Positions 1 through 11,074 of a stretch of DNA of 64,000 nt are shown piece after piece. The notes under the pieces are model-generated. The model was not told the DNA's origin and did no database searches. It was given only the letters and a program-made list of their open reading frames with translations. The first letter of the stretch is position 1. Every line of letters begins with the position of its first letter. The position numbers were made by a program, and so were the translations under genes. Source of the stretch: Mercurialis annua (taxonomy: Eukaryota; Streptophyta; Magnoliopsida; Malpighiales; Euphorbiaceae); NCBI RefSeq assembly GCF_937616625.2, contig NC_065572.1:39831653-39895652 (forward strand), given 5' to 3'.

Positions 1-647
1 GAATATAACCAATAATAACTCATAAAAATGATGAAACGGCGGCGACTATAGCGGATAGATTCACGTACCGTTTTGCAAAAACAAAGATGAGAATCGTAGA
101 GGCGAGAGTCTAGAATTACTGGGACTAGACGGATTTCAATTTAACACTGAAACGAATGAAAACGGATCAAATAACGAAGACATCGATTTTTAACTCAAAA
201 CAGAGAATAAAACAAATCGGTGAGACGTCGGCAATCAAAACAAGAAAGATAACGTACCAAAAGCAATTCCGAAAGTTAGTGGATGAAGAGGACCGAGTCT
301 ACCATCGCTGAGACGGCTACAATTTGATTATGGAAGTGACGGCTACAATTTGATTATGGAAGTGACGGCTATAATTTATAATAATAGAGGAACACATGGA
401 AAGGAATTAGGGTTTAAAACGTGATATTTAAGGAAGGAAATAAAAGTTGCAGTAAAAGAGTTTCTTTTCAAACAAAAGAATCAAAGAAAAATGGGTCTCG
501 TCATATTTGAGAGATGCATGGGCCATGATGGCCATGTAAGGAACATCAAAATGGATTTTAGGCCAATCAAATGGGCCAATTAAAATAAAATAAAAAGTTA
601 ATCAAACTAAAAACCAACCAAACAATTAATTTAAATTACGAATTGAA
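1..647 (-). mobile_element. Tekay-related LTR fragment, reversed
   Basis: Read on the minus strand, this stretch repeats landmarks of the LTR at 2733-5711. These are CCTCTACGATTC followed by AAAACGGTACGT and CGCCGCCGTTTCA, and upstream a second diverged copy of the same block (GTAGACTCGGTCCTCTTC, then TTTTGGTACGTTATC). The tandem internal duplication is therefore shared with that family. The fragment runs off the left edge of the window, and no TG/CA terminus is clear near 647, so it is truncated there. Sequence is too diverged to be the same subfamily. The assignment rests on motif order, not on a full alignment. Confidence 0.6.
312..378. repeat. 26-bp tandem repeat, about 2.6 copies
   Basis: Units 312-337 and 338-363 are identical (starting GACGGCTACAATTTG), and a partial third copy runs 364-378 with one change. 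It is a recent local duplication inside the reversed LTR fragment. Confidence 0.9.
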
Positions 648-677
648 CGCTACAAATCAAATCCAAACTCTTCACAT
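648..677 (+). repeat. Isolated 30-bp satellite fragment
   Basis: It matches the second half of the 60-bp satellite and 28 of 30 bases of 1291-1320. It is separated from that copy by about 610 bp of unrelated AT-rich DNA. Confidence 0.65.
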
Positions 678-1261
678 ATATATTTAATTTTTATTATAAA
701 TAATAATTACGCCAAAAAATTAATTTATGGTGCATTTACAATGTTTATGGTGTATTTGCAGTGTTTATGGTGTATTTGCAGTTTTTCATGGTATAAACCA
801 CAAAAACACTACAAAATGCCATAAATACACTACTTATAAACTACTTCTACACTATATATACACTAATCTTACACTATATAAACAGCATAAAAACACTATA
901 TATACACTACTGTTACACTATAAAAATAAATAAAAACATTACAGGAAAAAAATCTATGAAAAATAAAAATTAACACTATATATACACTAATCTTACACTA
1001 TATAAAAAAACTGTCGGTCGATTTGGTCAGTTCGGTCGACCGAACCAAAAACCGAAATTGAAAACTGAAAAGGTATTTTTGAAATTAAAAAAAAGAAGAA
1101 GGTATTTTTCGTAAATAAAAAAAGTCAGAAAAGAAAAGTCAAAACTTGTAATGTAAAATTGTAAATAAAATGCCGAAACATGTATTTTAGAAAATTACCA
1201 CAAAGAAAATCCTAGACAAAACTAATTATCTTAAATAAATTAATTAAGAAAATCTTTTTAA
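678..1261. other. AT-rich unidentified stretch, no gene
   Basis: No credible coding sequence is present. It holds a 20-bp tandem repeat (724-783), AT-rich minisatellite-like copies of ACACTATATATACACTA (about 849-1004) and a perfect 14-bp palindrome TTCGGTCGACCGAA at 1031-1044 within a CGGTCGG-rich patch. The two near-identical satellite scraps on either side (648-677 and 1291-1320) suggest it is inserted DNA, but I cannot name the class. Confidence 0.5.
724..783. repeat. 20-bp tandem repeat, 3 copies
   Basis: Units 724-743, 744-763 and 764-783 all follow TTTATGGTGYATTTRCARTK, and a decayed fourth begins at 784. The open frame across it is a by-product of the repeat and not a gene. Confidence 0.9.
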
Positions 1262-1395
1262 AAAATTACTTTAAGCCAAAGGTTTACAAACGCTACAAAA
1301 TAAATCCAAACTCTTCACATTTTTAGCGATTGAAGCCAAACATTTACAAACGTTACGAAAAAAATCCAAACATTTCACCTTTTTAGCGATATAAG
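1262..1395 (+). repeat. 60-bp satellite, truncated fragment (about 2 units)
   Basis: It shows TTAAGCCAAAGGTTTACAAA, then TTTTTAGCGATTGAAGCC and CACCTTTTTAGCGATATAAG, which is the same unit that fills 14694-17341. The unit is cut at ATAAG (1391-1395) by the solo LTR and resumes with ATAAGCC at 14694, so this fragment and array 1 were one continuous array. Confidence 0.9.
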
Positions 1396-2732
1396 TGTAA
1401 TACCCCATATGATTAAATTATTTAATTGGACCGGGTCCAAGTTTTAAGTTGTCGAAGTGACAATATCGGAAAGATTTTTGAGAAATTAAGATAAATAGAC
1501 CTTTATAAGTAAATTTCAGGAAGATAATTACAAGGAATTAAATAATATATCTTAAGTTAAAGTTGGAATTGGGACTAAAAGGAAAAACGGCAAGAAAGGT
1601 CACAAAATAAAGTTTAGGTACTAAAGTGGTAATTTAGCCAATTAAGTCTCAAGAATTGAAATTTATGAACATTTGACGGGAAAATATAAATTTTTGGATC
1701 TTATTTTCTATTAGATATAAATTATACGTATACGAAATGATTAAAGTGTTAATTAATTAAGCAATGGAAAAAATTGAACAAAAGAAAAGTTTAAAGGATT
1801 ATTGGCAACAATCAAAGAAAACAAGGATTTAAATGGTACATTGACCATTATATATAAAGAGAAAGATATGAATAAGAAGAAGGAAAAATTCTCCAGAAGC
1901 TCTCATTCTCTCCCCGTTGCGTTCGTCGATCATTACCGTCGTTCCCTCGCCGTTTCTCCGTTCGACGTCTGTTTCAAGTGATTTTCACGTTGATCTTTCG
2001 GAATTGGAAGCTCTATTGATCCTAAGCTTCGTTTTAAGGTAAAATCTCTAGAATTGGTGTCAAAAATCGGATTATATGGGCTGTTTTAGAGGTTATGTCG
2101 TATTTATACTGAAATTGACGTATCTAAGTCGTTTTTAAGGTTTTCGGAAAAACTAAATGACGGGTTTTGTGTAGAAAGGTGTTGTTAGTAGGTTGTGAAG
2201 GTCGGAGGGGTGCGGAACGGCCCAGAGAAAGGTCCCCGGAGCTGTGCAAACGCACAGCCTAAATAGGCTGTGCGAACGCACAGCGTACTGTGCAGACGCA
2301 CAATACCTCCTGTGCGCCCGCACAGCTAGTTCGAGGGACCAATATAATAATTTTGCCCCTATTTCGACCTAGATTCCAATATTTACGGATAATACACCCT
2401 AAAAACTAATCATGGACCCCGAGAATCCTAAATTAAGATTAAGTTCGACGTTTTAGGTAATAAACGAAAGTGCAAAACGATAAGCAAGTTACATAATTCT
2501 TGAATACGAGAAACAGAGTCTGATATGTCGTGAATACGATAAAGGAGCATCGAGTTCACGAATAACATTAAGAGTAAAACAAAAACATAGGATTTACAAG
2601 TATTACGCATATAAACATGAAATACACGTCTAACTATAAAATGCTAATTAATACGTAACAGACGCGTCAACGAGCGGTGAGATCAGCAGACGTGGGCTAG
2701 TGCGAGCATACTATCATATCGACCACGTCATA
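1396..2732 (+). mobile_element. Solo LTR, left part (gypsy type), split by a nested Tekay element
   Basis: It begins TGTAATACCCC directly after ATAAG (1391-1395). The rest of the same LTR resumes at 14064 and ends GATCGTGACA at 14693, followed by ATAAG (14694-14698), a 5-bp target duplication. The combined length is about 1,967 bp. No internal coding region of this element remains, so it is a solo LTR left by recombination between two LTRs. Its last ~70 bp (CTTACTACGGGTTT...GGATCGTGACA) resemble the end of the Tekay LTRs, so it is probably from a related chromovirus. Confidence 0.92.
2241..2331. repeat. GC-rich inverted-repeat cluster in solo LTR
   Basis: There are four hairpin-like copies of CTGTGCG-NN-CGCACAG or close variants in about 90 bp, in otherwise AT-rich DNA. 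Examples are GCTGTGC-AAAC-GCACAGC and GCTGTGCG-AA-CGCACAGC. Analogous clusters with different motifs occur in the other gypsy LTRs (2901-2985 and 37201-37285). Confidence 0.85.
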
Positions 2733-5711
2733 TGTAATATCCCGTAAAATTTTATAGTTTAAATTACGAGTTCCGGTAACATTCTAATTGTTGTTCGTAA
2801 TTAAATTGTTTTATGTGTTGATTCGGAAATGGTTTAATTAAAGTCCGGGTTTAAAAAAAATAATAATTATTAAAAAAAAAAAAAGTTTCGGGTCGGGTTC
2901 GGTCCAACCAGAATCGGTTGGACCAGGTCTCGTTGAACCGAGACCTGGTCTCGTACGAGATGTGCAGGTCTCGTACGAGACCTGCTGCGGAATTTCAGGG
3001 GGGCAGTTTTGCCCCCTGATTTCTCTCGATCTATCAGCGTTTTAAAAACGCTTTCTAAACCAAATATCTTCACCACACATCAGTCTAGCCTTAGCCGCTT
3101 TCCTCATTCAATTTCGCTGAGAATCCTTTCCGAAATCATCAACCAAAGTTAAGTGAAAATCATTGGTAAGTTTTTAATTCAATCTCAGATTTTGTTCAAA
3201 AACGACATCTCCGTTCATCACTGATTTCTATCTCGTTTCTGAGCCGAAATAGGTTCCGCTTCCTTCCAGAGATAGAAGACTCACGTATCTACAAATCTCA
3301 ATTTTTGTTTCGTAAAACGGTACGTTATTTTCCCGTATTAGCTGTTGCCGTTTCATCGATTTTTTGAAAAATTCTGTTTTGGATTCAATATCGACAGTTT
3401 ACTAAATTGATTCGTTCGTAGCCGTTTCTCGATCGAATTCAGCTCCGTTTCTTCCTCGTGGTAGTAGACTCGTTCCTCTACGATTCCCAATCTTGAAATT
3501 CGCCAAACGGTACGTATTTTATTCTGTTTCAATCGCCGCCGTTTCACCATATTCTTTTAGTCTTTAACTGTGTTAATAGATATTTTGCTGCCATGTTCCA
3601 CGTTTACTGTTGATCATGATTTTGGGTTTTAAAGATTGAAATCACTTGGGTTTTAGCATTTGATTTCATAACTCCTTGGTGGTGATTTGTCTCTCGGTTT
3701 TGATTTGTTTTTCGTTGAAGTCTTGTTTCGGTTCTTGATCTCTTTACTGCCTCTGTTATTTAAGTTATTTTCAGATTGATTTCTATGTTTAAGCTTTGAT
3801 TTACAATAATCTTCATCTTATTATTATTTGTGTTGAGGATGATTTGGAAGGTTTGAGTTTTATGGGTTATTGTCAAGTTTGATGTTTCTGAGTTCCGTTT
3901 ACTGAGATTGATCAAGTTTTGTTATGATTTTAATGTTGAAGATGATGAGGTGGCTTTGTTTTATTGGCTACCTTGTTTTGTTTATGCTAAAAGGTTCTTT
4001 TAAATCCCTAAATTGTTTTGCTTAAAATCTATTGATTCCTAAACTATTCTTTTAACTGTTTTAAATTGATTTTTGATTTTAATTTACGAAATTGGTTTCG
4101 ACTTATTAACAAGCGATTTAAATAATATTATTATTTATAGTTTGGAATTATTTTGAGATTTAATATTTTTAAATTTAAATTAATATTAAATTTATTATGG
4201 ATTATATATGATTTTATAATTGACTACTTTAAGTGAAAATTTGGAGACTTTATTTAATTTGAAAATTTGTCAATTTAAGTATATTATTTTTAAGACCTAA
4301 AAATAATATTCGAGTTATTTAAAAATTAAATTAATAATTATTATTAATTATTATTTAATTGATAATTTGATATTTTTGGCTTAGGATGCCTTTGTGATTA
4401 AATTTATATTTTTACTTTATTTTGTTATTTAATTATTTGAGATATTTGCCGGTATTATTTAATTACTTGGGTTTCAAGCTATTGAGTTCTATTTGGATAT
4501 TGGTTAATATTTTTATTAAATATTAAATTATAAACTGTGGTTTATAACTCTGATTTTATGGTTGGGTCGGGTTAGACTTGGGTCGCCCGACATGTGGAAT
4601 TAGCTTGGTAGTTTTAAGAAACTCGGCTACCCCACTATTTGAGGAATTGATTTTATTTATCAATTAAATATTATTTTAATAATATTTTCGGATTGTATTT
4701 AAGTGCGAACTCAATAGTCTTGAATTAATTACGGCATTATAATTTAGTTGAGAACTGTGTTTCTCTGTGTGTTATTTAATTGTCTGATTTATTGTGCTAG
4801 TCCTACGTGGTGTCTAGTATTCTTAGAGTTAGGGGTTGGAGCGATTTTAACGTATGATTTATTTTTAGACTCTTCGACTACTAGAGTCGAACCAGGGTTA
4901 GCTGTTTGCCAAGATCACGTGGATAAGCAAGCAGTGAGTTTGTAGTGCTATTTACCGCTTTATTAAGTACCGCAATTTATTTTAATATTATAAATGTTTG
5001 CGAACTGTTTTTACGGATTATGGAACTGGATTGAAACGAGCTACTTGATAGGCTTGTATCGAGACTGTGTGCACCGGTAAGTACTCTGGGAAACGGCAGA
5101 CTAAAGTCTTGCTCACGCTGGTATATTTATTTGACGAGGATTTGTTCCCGTCCACTCTGGGTTATCGGTATGCTATGTCATACTTACGCTGGGATCATTT
5201 CAATACTGTTTTTCCATAATCATATTATATTAGTATAAAAATGTTTTTTATTTAAGTGTTTTAAACTTAATAAATGTAAATAGTATTGCGAACTCATCTC
5301 AGTATATCTGACCCCGTTGTTTTCCCAAATTTTCCAGGTTTATGATTTGAAAGCTGGGCCACTCCGATTCTTTTGATTCCTCAGAGGTTTTTATGTTATT
5401 AAACTAGTTTCTATTTTTCGAACTCTTAGACCGCAGTAGAACTAGTTTATACATTACTTATTATTGCACTTTGGGATTGTCGATTTGAGCGACTATTTAT
5501 TATTGGCATGTTCACTCTGGAATAGTATTTTTTTATATATTTAAGACATGCCGCTGAGTCTCGGGTTTTAGCCGAGCATTTTATTTATATAATTAAGTTG
5601 CTATAACTAATTTGTATGTTTAATTATTATCCGCGAGGCTTGCTACGGGTTTTGGAACGACCATACCCATAACCTAGCGCCGGTCACGATTCATGAAATT
5701 GGGTCGTGACA
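2733..5711 (+). repeat. 5' LTR of Tekay element
   Basis: 2,979 bp, TG...CA bounded, nearly identical to 11075-14058. It contains three inverted repeats at 2901-2985, a diverged internal tandem duplication with a 190-bp offset (ACGG of GGTACGT at 3317 and 3507), and a very AT-rich 3' half. As a 5' LTR it should supply the promoter for the genomic RNA; I could not fix the TATA box or start site with confidence. Confidence 0.96.
2901..2985. repeat. Three consecutive inverted repeats in Tekay LTR
   Basis: GGTCCAACC/GGTTGGACC with a 6-base loop (2901-2924) overlaps GACCAGGTCTCG/CGAGACCTGGTC with a 6-base loop (2921-2950). These are followed by a perfect 22-bp palindrome at 2964-2985 with core GGTCTCGTACGAGACC. 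The 3' LTR keeps the palindrome at 11309-11330. This GC-rich block lies about 170-250 bp inside the LTR. Confidence 0.9.
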
Positions 5712-5714
5712 AAG

Positions 5715-5729
5715 TTGGTATCAGAGCTT
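5715..5729 (+). promoter_or_regulatory. Primer binding site, initiator Met-tRNA
   Basis: TTGGTATCAGAGCTT lies 3 bases after the 5' LTR. TGGTATCAGAGC is the usual complement of the 3' end of plant initiator Met-tRNA, which primes minus-strand synthesis. Confidence 0.92.
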
Positions 5730-6067
5730 TAGTTTCGAACTAAGGCCAAATTTTTGCATGTTACGTGTTTATCGCTTTAAGGCATGTTAAGTGTTATAGT
5801 TGTGTCATAGGATCTACTGCGGAATTAGGATTCAAGTTTTGTCTTTTAAAACCTCATCTTTTTTTTTATAAACTTTCTACCTTCACCTTTAGGGATGTTT
5901 GAGTCGGTCTTATGTGTTACTAATGTTTTACTTTGCGAAATTTTTGCTTTACTCTGAAATGTTTGTGTTATTACTCTGGATAAATTGTTAATTTTTGAGC
6001 TGTTAAATTATACTTTGGGTGTTGCCAAGTGGGCATTATTTGAGAATTGTTTGTTTCATTCTTAGGA

Positions 6068-7033
6068 ATGAATACTCGTAGGCGTGCTGCAGCTCAGGCT
6101 GAGGCTGAAGCTGATGACGCTATGTCGATTGAGGTTGACCAGCATGAACCAGAGGTTCAAGTTGGCAGGGGACGTGCAGGTGGAGTTCCGGCTGGTAGAG
6201 GCCGAGCTGGCAGAGGTCGGGGTGGCAGAGGTCAGGCTGCTGGAGGCAGAGGTAGGGGACGTGGTGGAGCAGGCGTTCAGGCACCAGGTGTACCACAAGC
6301 TCCTATCGATCCATTTGACTTCACGACGTTTCTGGATGGGATCACTGCACTCCAGAATAATCAAGTGCAACTGCAGGCGGGACAGATCGCCATGCAGAAC
6401 CAGTATGCTATGCTGGGACAGATCGTGCAGCAACAGGCACCAAAGGCTGGTGGTGTAGCAGTTGGTGGTGTTGGAACCACTGACAGGGATCTGGTATTGG
6501 CTTACATGAGGCTGAAGCCAACGGAGTTTGACGGTTCCGGAGACGCGCTGGATTTTCTCGAGGAGGTTGAGCAGAATGCTCGGCGACTACAGGCTACAGA
6601 GCGTCAGACCGTCGTTCTGGTAGAGATGTCAATGAAGGGTTCAGCTGGGGACTGGTTTCATAGCTCTGTTCATGCTGACATGGCTACCATCTCCTGGGCT
6701 CAGTTTGTGGCGAGATTCAGAGCTTTCTTCTTGCCGTTTTCAGTGACAGAGGGTTTCAGAGACAGACTACTGGTTCTGAAGAGAGATGACATATCGGTAC
6801 ACGAGTACACTACTGAGTTCGTGAGACTTAGTCGCTTTGCCCCAGATCTGCAGACTGAACAACAGAGGGTGAACGATAGATACGTGAAGGGTCTGGGTGC
6901 TGACTTTATTAGTCTTCTGACTGAGACGACCAAGGAATTTTCTGCTGTAGTGGACAGTGCCCGTCGGATGGAGGCAAATTTACTGCACTTTGGGAAAATG
7001 ACTGAGACGAAGAAGGCGAGTGGTGGGCAGTAG
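6068..7033 (+). pseudogene. gag: Gag capsid region, ended by in-frame TAG
   Basis: The ATG at 6068 (MNTRRRAAAQ) is chosen because it follows the leader and is matched by the start of the second Tekay copy (34312, minus strand). A TTG upstream at 6047 is only an in-frame extension. After an acidic start comes an Arg/Gly-rich stretch (about residues 35-80, RGRAGRGRGGRG). The gypsy gag capsid domain follows, about residues 145-290, with LKPTEFDG, DALDFLEEVE, DWFHS and FRDRLLVLKR. Codon 322 (7031-7033) is TAG, and the same frame then continues for over 1.2 kb, so the stop is a lesion or, less likely, a readthrough site. CAG to TAG by cytosine deamination is the simplest origin. Confidence 0.9.
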
Positions 7034-8262
7034 GGTGGTAGCAGCAACTATCACCACAAGCCTTCCCAGTACAAGAGTCAGAAAGGAGGTGTTCGAAAAG
7101 GGTATCAGCCGTATTCTCACAGTTTGGGTTACAGTGGGAATAGCCGTGGATCTGGTCGCGGTTACAGTGGTACTTCTAGCGTTCCGTTTTGTCAGAACTG
7201 CAGGCGCAGACATTCGGGACAGTGCACAGTTGCACCAGGTAGCTGCTATGCTTGTGGCCAGCAGGGCCACTTTGCTAGGGAGTGTCCGTCGTCTGGGCAG
7301 CAGATGTCATCGGCTAGTGTTGCTCAGCCGTTCTTTCAGCAGCAGAGGCCCGTTTTCACTCCTTCGACAGGGTATTCTCAACCTGCCGCTTCGTTTGGTG
7401 GCCAGCGGGGCCGTGGTTCAGGAGGGCGTGGTTTTGGTGGCCGTGGGAACGGTGGTAGAGGCTCGGGTAGTTACAGTTCTTCTCAGGCACCGCAGCAGGG
7501 ACAGGGTCAGGCCAGAGTATTTGCTCTGACTCCTCAGGATGCTCGTGCATCAAACGCCGTGGTACAAGGTACTATTCCCATTTCATTTGTAGATGCCTTG
7601 GTTTTATTTGATGCGGGTGCTACACACTCTTTTGTTTCATCGAGTTTTGCTGCTAAATTGGGTGTGACACCATCTAGGTTGCTAGAGCCTTTATCTGTAT
7701 CTACGCCTTTGTCTGACTGTGTTGTGGTGGATGTGGTCTATCCTTCTTGTTCTGTGGTTATACATGGTAGAGAGCTTAGTGCTGACTTGATTATGCTTGA
7801 TGTATTGACATTTGATGTCATCTTGGGGATGGATTGGCTCTCACGCCATTTTGCATCTATCGACTGTCGAGGGAAGTCGGTATTGTTTGGAATTCCGGGT
7901 GATATGCCTTTTTCCTTCCAAGGGGAAAAGACAGAAGCGCCTAAGAATCTAATTTCGGCGATCAAGGCCAAGCGTATGATGGGCAAGGGTTGCCAGGCTT
8001 TCTTAGCAGTTGTTCGTGACTTAGAGGGTGACAGTGGTGATGTGCAAAGTGTTCCGATAGTGAATGAGTTCACTGATGTGTTTCCAGAGGAGTTGCCTGG
8101 ATTACCACCCGATCGTGACATCGAGTTCTGTATTAATGTTGCTCCTGGAACAGCTCCTATTTCGATACCTCCGTATCGGATGGCTCCTGCAGAGCTGAAA
8201 GAGTTGAAGGAACAGTTACAAGAATTGCTGGATAGTGGTTTTATCAGACCGAGTACTTCTCG
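7034..8262 (+). pseudogene. gag-pol: Nucleocapsid zinc knuckle, protease and start of RT, ended by frameshift
   Basis: Same frame as the gag segment, after the TAG. A Gly/Ser-rich linker leads to CX2CX3HX3C (7190-7225) and a canonical CCHC zinc knuckle CYACGQQGHFAREC (7244-7285), the RNA-binding nucleocapsid. A second Gly/Arg-rich stretch precedes the aspartic protease: LVLFDAGATHSF, catalytic Asp at 7610-7612, then DVILGMDWLSRH. The segment reaches the RT N-terminus ([26 protein letters not shown]) and shifts frame at about 8258-8264. One base appears missing compared with the pattern seen in related polyproteins. No active protein would pass this point without frameshifting. Confidence 0.93.
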
Positions 8263-10956
8263 TGGGGTGCTCCTGTGCTGTTTGTCAAGAAGAAGGATGG
8301 GTCATTTCGGCTGTGTATTGACTACAGACAGCTGAACAAGGTTACTATCAAGAACCGGTATCCTCTTCCTCGTATTGATGATTTGTTCGACCAGTTGGAG
8401 GGTGCTAAGTGCTTTTCGAAGATTGATTTGAGATCCGGGTATCATCAACTTCGGATTCGAGACGTCGATGTACCTAAGACTGCTTTCAGAACGCGGTATG
8501 GGCATTTCGAGTTTCTGGTAATGTCTTTTGGGTTAACTAACGCACTGGCAGCGTTTATAGATATGATGAACCGAGTATTCAAGCCGTTTCTGGATCAGTT
8601 CGTCATTGTGTTTATTGATGACATACTGATTTACTCTAGGAGTGAGGAGGAGCATGCTTTCCACTTGAGAACGATACTGCAGACTTTGCGTGAGCATCAG
8701 CTGTATGCTAAGTTCTCGAAGTGCGAATTCTGGCTGGATCAAGTTACTTTCTTAGGACACGTGGTGTCAAAGGATGGGATCAAGGTTGATCCGACGAAGA
8801 TTGAGGCGGTTATGGATTGGCAGAGGCCGAGGTCAGTTACCGAGATCAGAAGTTTTCTGGGGTTAGCTGGCTACTATCGTCGGTTCGTGCAGGATTTCTC
8901 CAGAATATCTGCACCGATGACTAAACTGACACAGAAAGGTGTTAAGTTTGAGTGGACTGACAAGTGCGAGGCGAGCTTTGAGAAGCTCAAAGAGATTCTG
9001 ACTACAGCTCCTGTGTTAGCTTTGCCATCTGGCATTGAGGGGTTCACTGTGTATTGTGATGCTTCCCGTATCGGTTTGGGTTGCGTTCTGATGCAACATG
9101 GTAAGGTGATTGCCTATGCTTCTCGCCAGCTGAAGAAGCATGAGGTGAATTATCCTACTCATGATCTGGAGTTAGCGGCTGTGGTTTTTGCTCTCAAGAT
9201 TTGGAGGCACTATCTGTACGGTGCGACTTGCGAGATCTTTACTGATCATAAGAGTCTGAAGTACATCTTTGATCAGCGTGAGTTAAATCTGAGGCAGCGA
9301 AGATGGTTGGAGTTACTGAAAGACTACGATTGTTCTATTCAGTGCCATCCGGGCAAGGCTAATGTGGTAGCCGATGCGTTGAGTCGCAAGTCTTCGGGCA
9401 GTTTGACCCATATTTCTGAGGTTGGGAGGAGACCCATGATTCGCGAGTGGCATGGTTTGTTAGCTTCGGGTTACAAGTTTCAGGTTTCACAGAATGGCTG
9501 TTTGTTGGCACAGTTGCAAGTGCAACCGGTTTTGATTGATAGGATCAAAGCTTCACAAGCTGAGGATCCACAATTGAAACGGATTATGGATGAGATCCAT
9601 CTGGATGGGAATTCTGAGTTTGTTCTGGTGGACGGAGTTCTCAAGTACGGTTTTCGACTGTGTGTTCCAAATTCGGATGGTTTGAGAGACCGGATTCTGG
9701 AGGAAGCGCACAAGTCATCTTATAGTGTTCATCCGGGTTCTACCAAGATGTACCATGACCTCAAGGGTACGTACTGGTGGAGCGGAATGAAAAAGGATGT
9801 TGCAGAGTTTGTGTCTAAGTGTTTAACTTGCCAGCAGGTAAAGTTAGAGCATCAGAGACCGTTTGGATATCTGCAACCGCTACCTATTCCAGAGTGGAAA
9901 TGGGAGCGAATCGCTATGGATTTTGTGGTTGGTTTACCACGTACCCGACAGGGGTATGATTCGATTTGGGTGATAGTTGACCGTTTGACCAAGTCAGCTC
10001 ACTTCTTACCGATCAAGGTTACTTATCAGGCTTCGAAGTTGGCACAGTTGTACATCGATCGAATTGTGAGTCTCCATGGTGTACCAGTGTTGATAGTTTC
10101 GGATAGAGGTTCAGTTTTCACCTCTCGGTTTTGGAAGGCGATGCAGGAATCTTTGGGTACGAGATTGGATTTCAGTACTGCTTTTCATCCTAAGACTGAT
10201 GGTCAGTCTGAGAGGACTATTCAGACTTTGGAGGACATGCTCAGGATGTGTGTTCTAGATTTTCAGGGTAGCTGGGATACTCATTTTCCTTTGATTGAGT
10301 TTTCCTACAACAACAGTTACCATGCTAGTATCGAGATGGCACCTTATGAGGCTTTGTACGGGCGAAAGTGTCGATCTCCTATCTGTTGGGAGGAGGTTGG
10401 CGAGCGCAAGCTATCGGGAGCAGAGATTATTCAGATTTCCTCAGAGAAGGTACCATTGATCAAGCAGAGATTGGAGACAGCGTTTAGTCGGCATAAGAGT
10501 TATGCTGATCCGAAGAGGAAAGACATGGAATTTCGGGTTGGAGATTTCGTGTTTCTTCGGGTTTCGCCTATGAAGGGCGTTGTGCGTTTCGGTGTTAAGG
10601 GGAAGTTAGCACCGAGGTATGTTGGTCCGTATGAAATCATTGAGCGTATTGGACCAGTGGCGTACAAGTTAGCGTTGCCACCAGATATGTCGTTGGTTCA
10701 CCCAGTGTTTCACATTTCCATGTTGAGGAAGTGTATTTCCGATCCTTCTCACGTGATAGTACCGCAGAGTGTTGAGATTGACCATGAGCTATCTTACGAG
10801 GAGCAGCCTGTAGAGATTGTTGATACGCAGGTTCGTAAGTTACGGAGTAAGGAGATTCCGATGGTCAAGGTTCTTTGGCGGAACCATTCTGTTGAGGAGT
10901 GCCCTTGGGAGACCGAGTCGGATATGCGGAGTCGCTATCCTTTTCTTTTTTCTTGA
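8263..10956 (+). CDS. pol: Pol: reverse transcriptase, RNase H, integrase with chromodomain
   Basis: Open for about 890 codons in the frame after the shift. RT has its first Asp in [10 protein letters not shown] (8425) and the catalytic FIDD (8611-8622). RNase H has Asp in YCDAS (9058), Glu in DLELAAV (9169) and Asp in TDHKSL (9244). Integrase has an HHCC zinc finger (His 9709 and 9730, Cys 9820 and 9829) and a DD35E core (Asp 9919, Asp 10102, Glu 10210). A GPY motif (10624-10632) and a C-terminal chromodomain (about 10789-10953, [10 protein letters not shown]...VLWRNH...CPWETESDM) follow. The chromodomain is thought to direct insertion to marked heterochromatin, which fits this setting. LTNAL at 8545 replaces a Pro that is usually conserved in this family (CCG to CTG, a CpG-type change). 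The polypeptide has no start of its own. Confidence 0.95.
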   Translation, partial: WGAPVLFVKKKDGSFRLCIDYRQLNKVTIKNRYPLPRIDDLFDQLEGAKCFSKIDLRSGYHQLRIRDVDVPKTAFRTRYGHFEFLVMSFGLTNALAAFIDMMNRVFKPFLDQFVIVFIDDILIYSRSEEEHAFHLRTILQTLREHQLYAKFSKCEFWLDQVTFLGHVVSKDGIKVDPTKIEAVMDWQRPRSVTEIRSFLGLAGYYRRFVQDFSRISAPMTKLTQKGVKFEWTDKCEASFEKLKEILTTAPVLALPSGIEGFTVYCDASRIGLGCVLMQHGKVIAYASRQLKKHEVNYPTHDLELAAVVFALKIWRHYLYGATCEIFTDHKSLKYIFDQRELNLRQRRWLELLKDYDCSIQCHPGKANVVADALSRKSSGSLTHISEVGRRPMIREWHGLLASGYKFQVSQNGCLLAQLQVQPVLIDRIKASQAEDPQLKRIMDEIHLDGNSEFVLVDGVLKYGFRLCVPNSDGLRDRILEEAHKSSYSVHPGSTKMYHDLKGTYWWSGMKKDVAEFVSKCLTCQQVKLEHQRPFGYLQPLPIPEWKWERIAMDFVVGLPRTRQGYDSIWVIVDRLTKSAHFLPIKVTYQASKLAQLYIDRIVSLHGVPVLIVSDRGSVFTSRFWKAMQESLGTRLDFSTAFHPKTDGQSERTIQTLEDMLRMCVLDFQGSWDTHFPLIEFSYNNSYHASIEMAPYEALYGRKCRSPICWEEVGERKLSGAEIIQISSEKVPLIKQRLETAFSRHKSYADPKRKDMEFRVGDFVFLRVSPMKGVVRFGVKGKLAPRYVGPYEIIERIGPVAYKLALPPDMSLVHPVFHISMLRKCISDPSHVIVPQSVEIDHELSYEEQPVEIVDTQVRKLRSKEIPMVKVLWRNHSVEECPWETESDMRSRYPFLFS

Positions 10957-11060
10957 GGTACGAAAATTATTTGCTATGTGAAATTTTTGTGAGTTTTACT
11001 TGTGTTGTGTTATTTTAAGTGTTGTGTTAATTGTGATTAAATTCGAGGACGAATTTTTAA
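10957..11060 (+). other. Non-coding tail between pol and polypurine tract
   Basis: About 100 bp, T-rich, ending ATTCGAGGACGAAT, a stretch common just before the polypurine tract of plant chromoviruses. No gene. Confidence 0.7.
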
Positions 11061-11074
11061 TAAGTTGGGGAGAA
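11061..11074 (+). promoter_or_regulatory. Polypurine tract of Tekay element
   Basis: AAGTTGGGGAGAA abuts the 3' LTR. It is the expected RNase H-resistant primer for plus-strand synthesis. Confidence 0.9.

Noticed and set aside
727..933. Small open frame of 68 codons
   Set aside because: Lies over a 20-bp tandem repeat and AT-rich minisatellite; low-complexity product.
4748..4945. Open frame conserved in both Tekay LTRs (also 13095-13292)
   Set aside because: Conservation follows from the LTRs being near-identical copies; no domain, and differences are not biased to third positions.
5712..6067. A host tRNA gene at the TGGTATCAGAGC sites
   Set aside because: Only the 12-15 bases of primer complementarity are present; there is no cloverleaf, and each site adjoins an LTR.
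6062..6433. Open frames on the other strand and frame of gag
   Set aside because: They are shadows of the Arg/Gly-rich gag coding sequence without recognisable domains.
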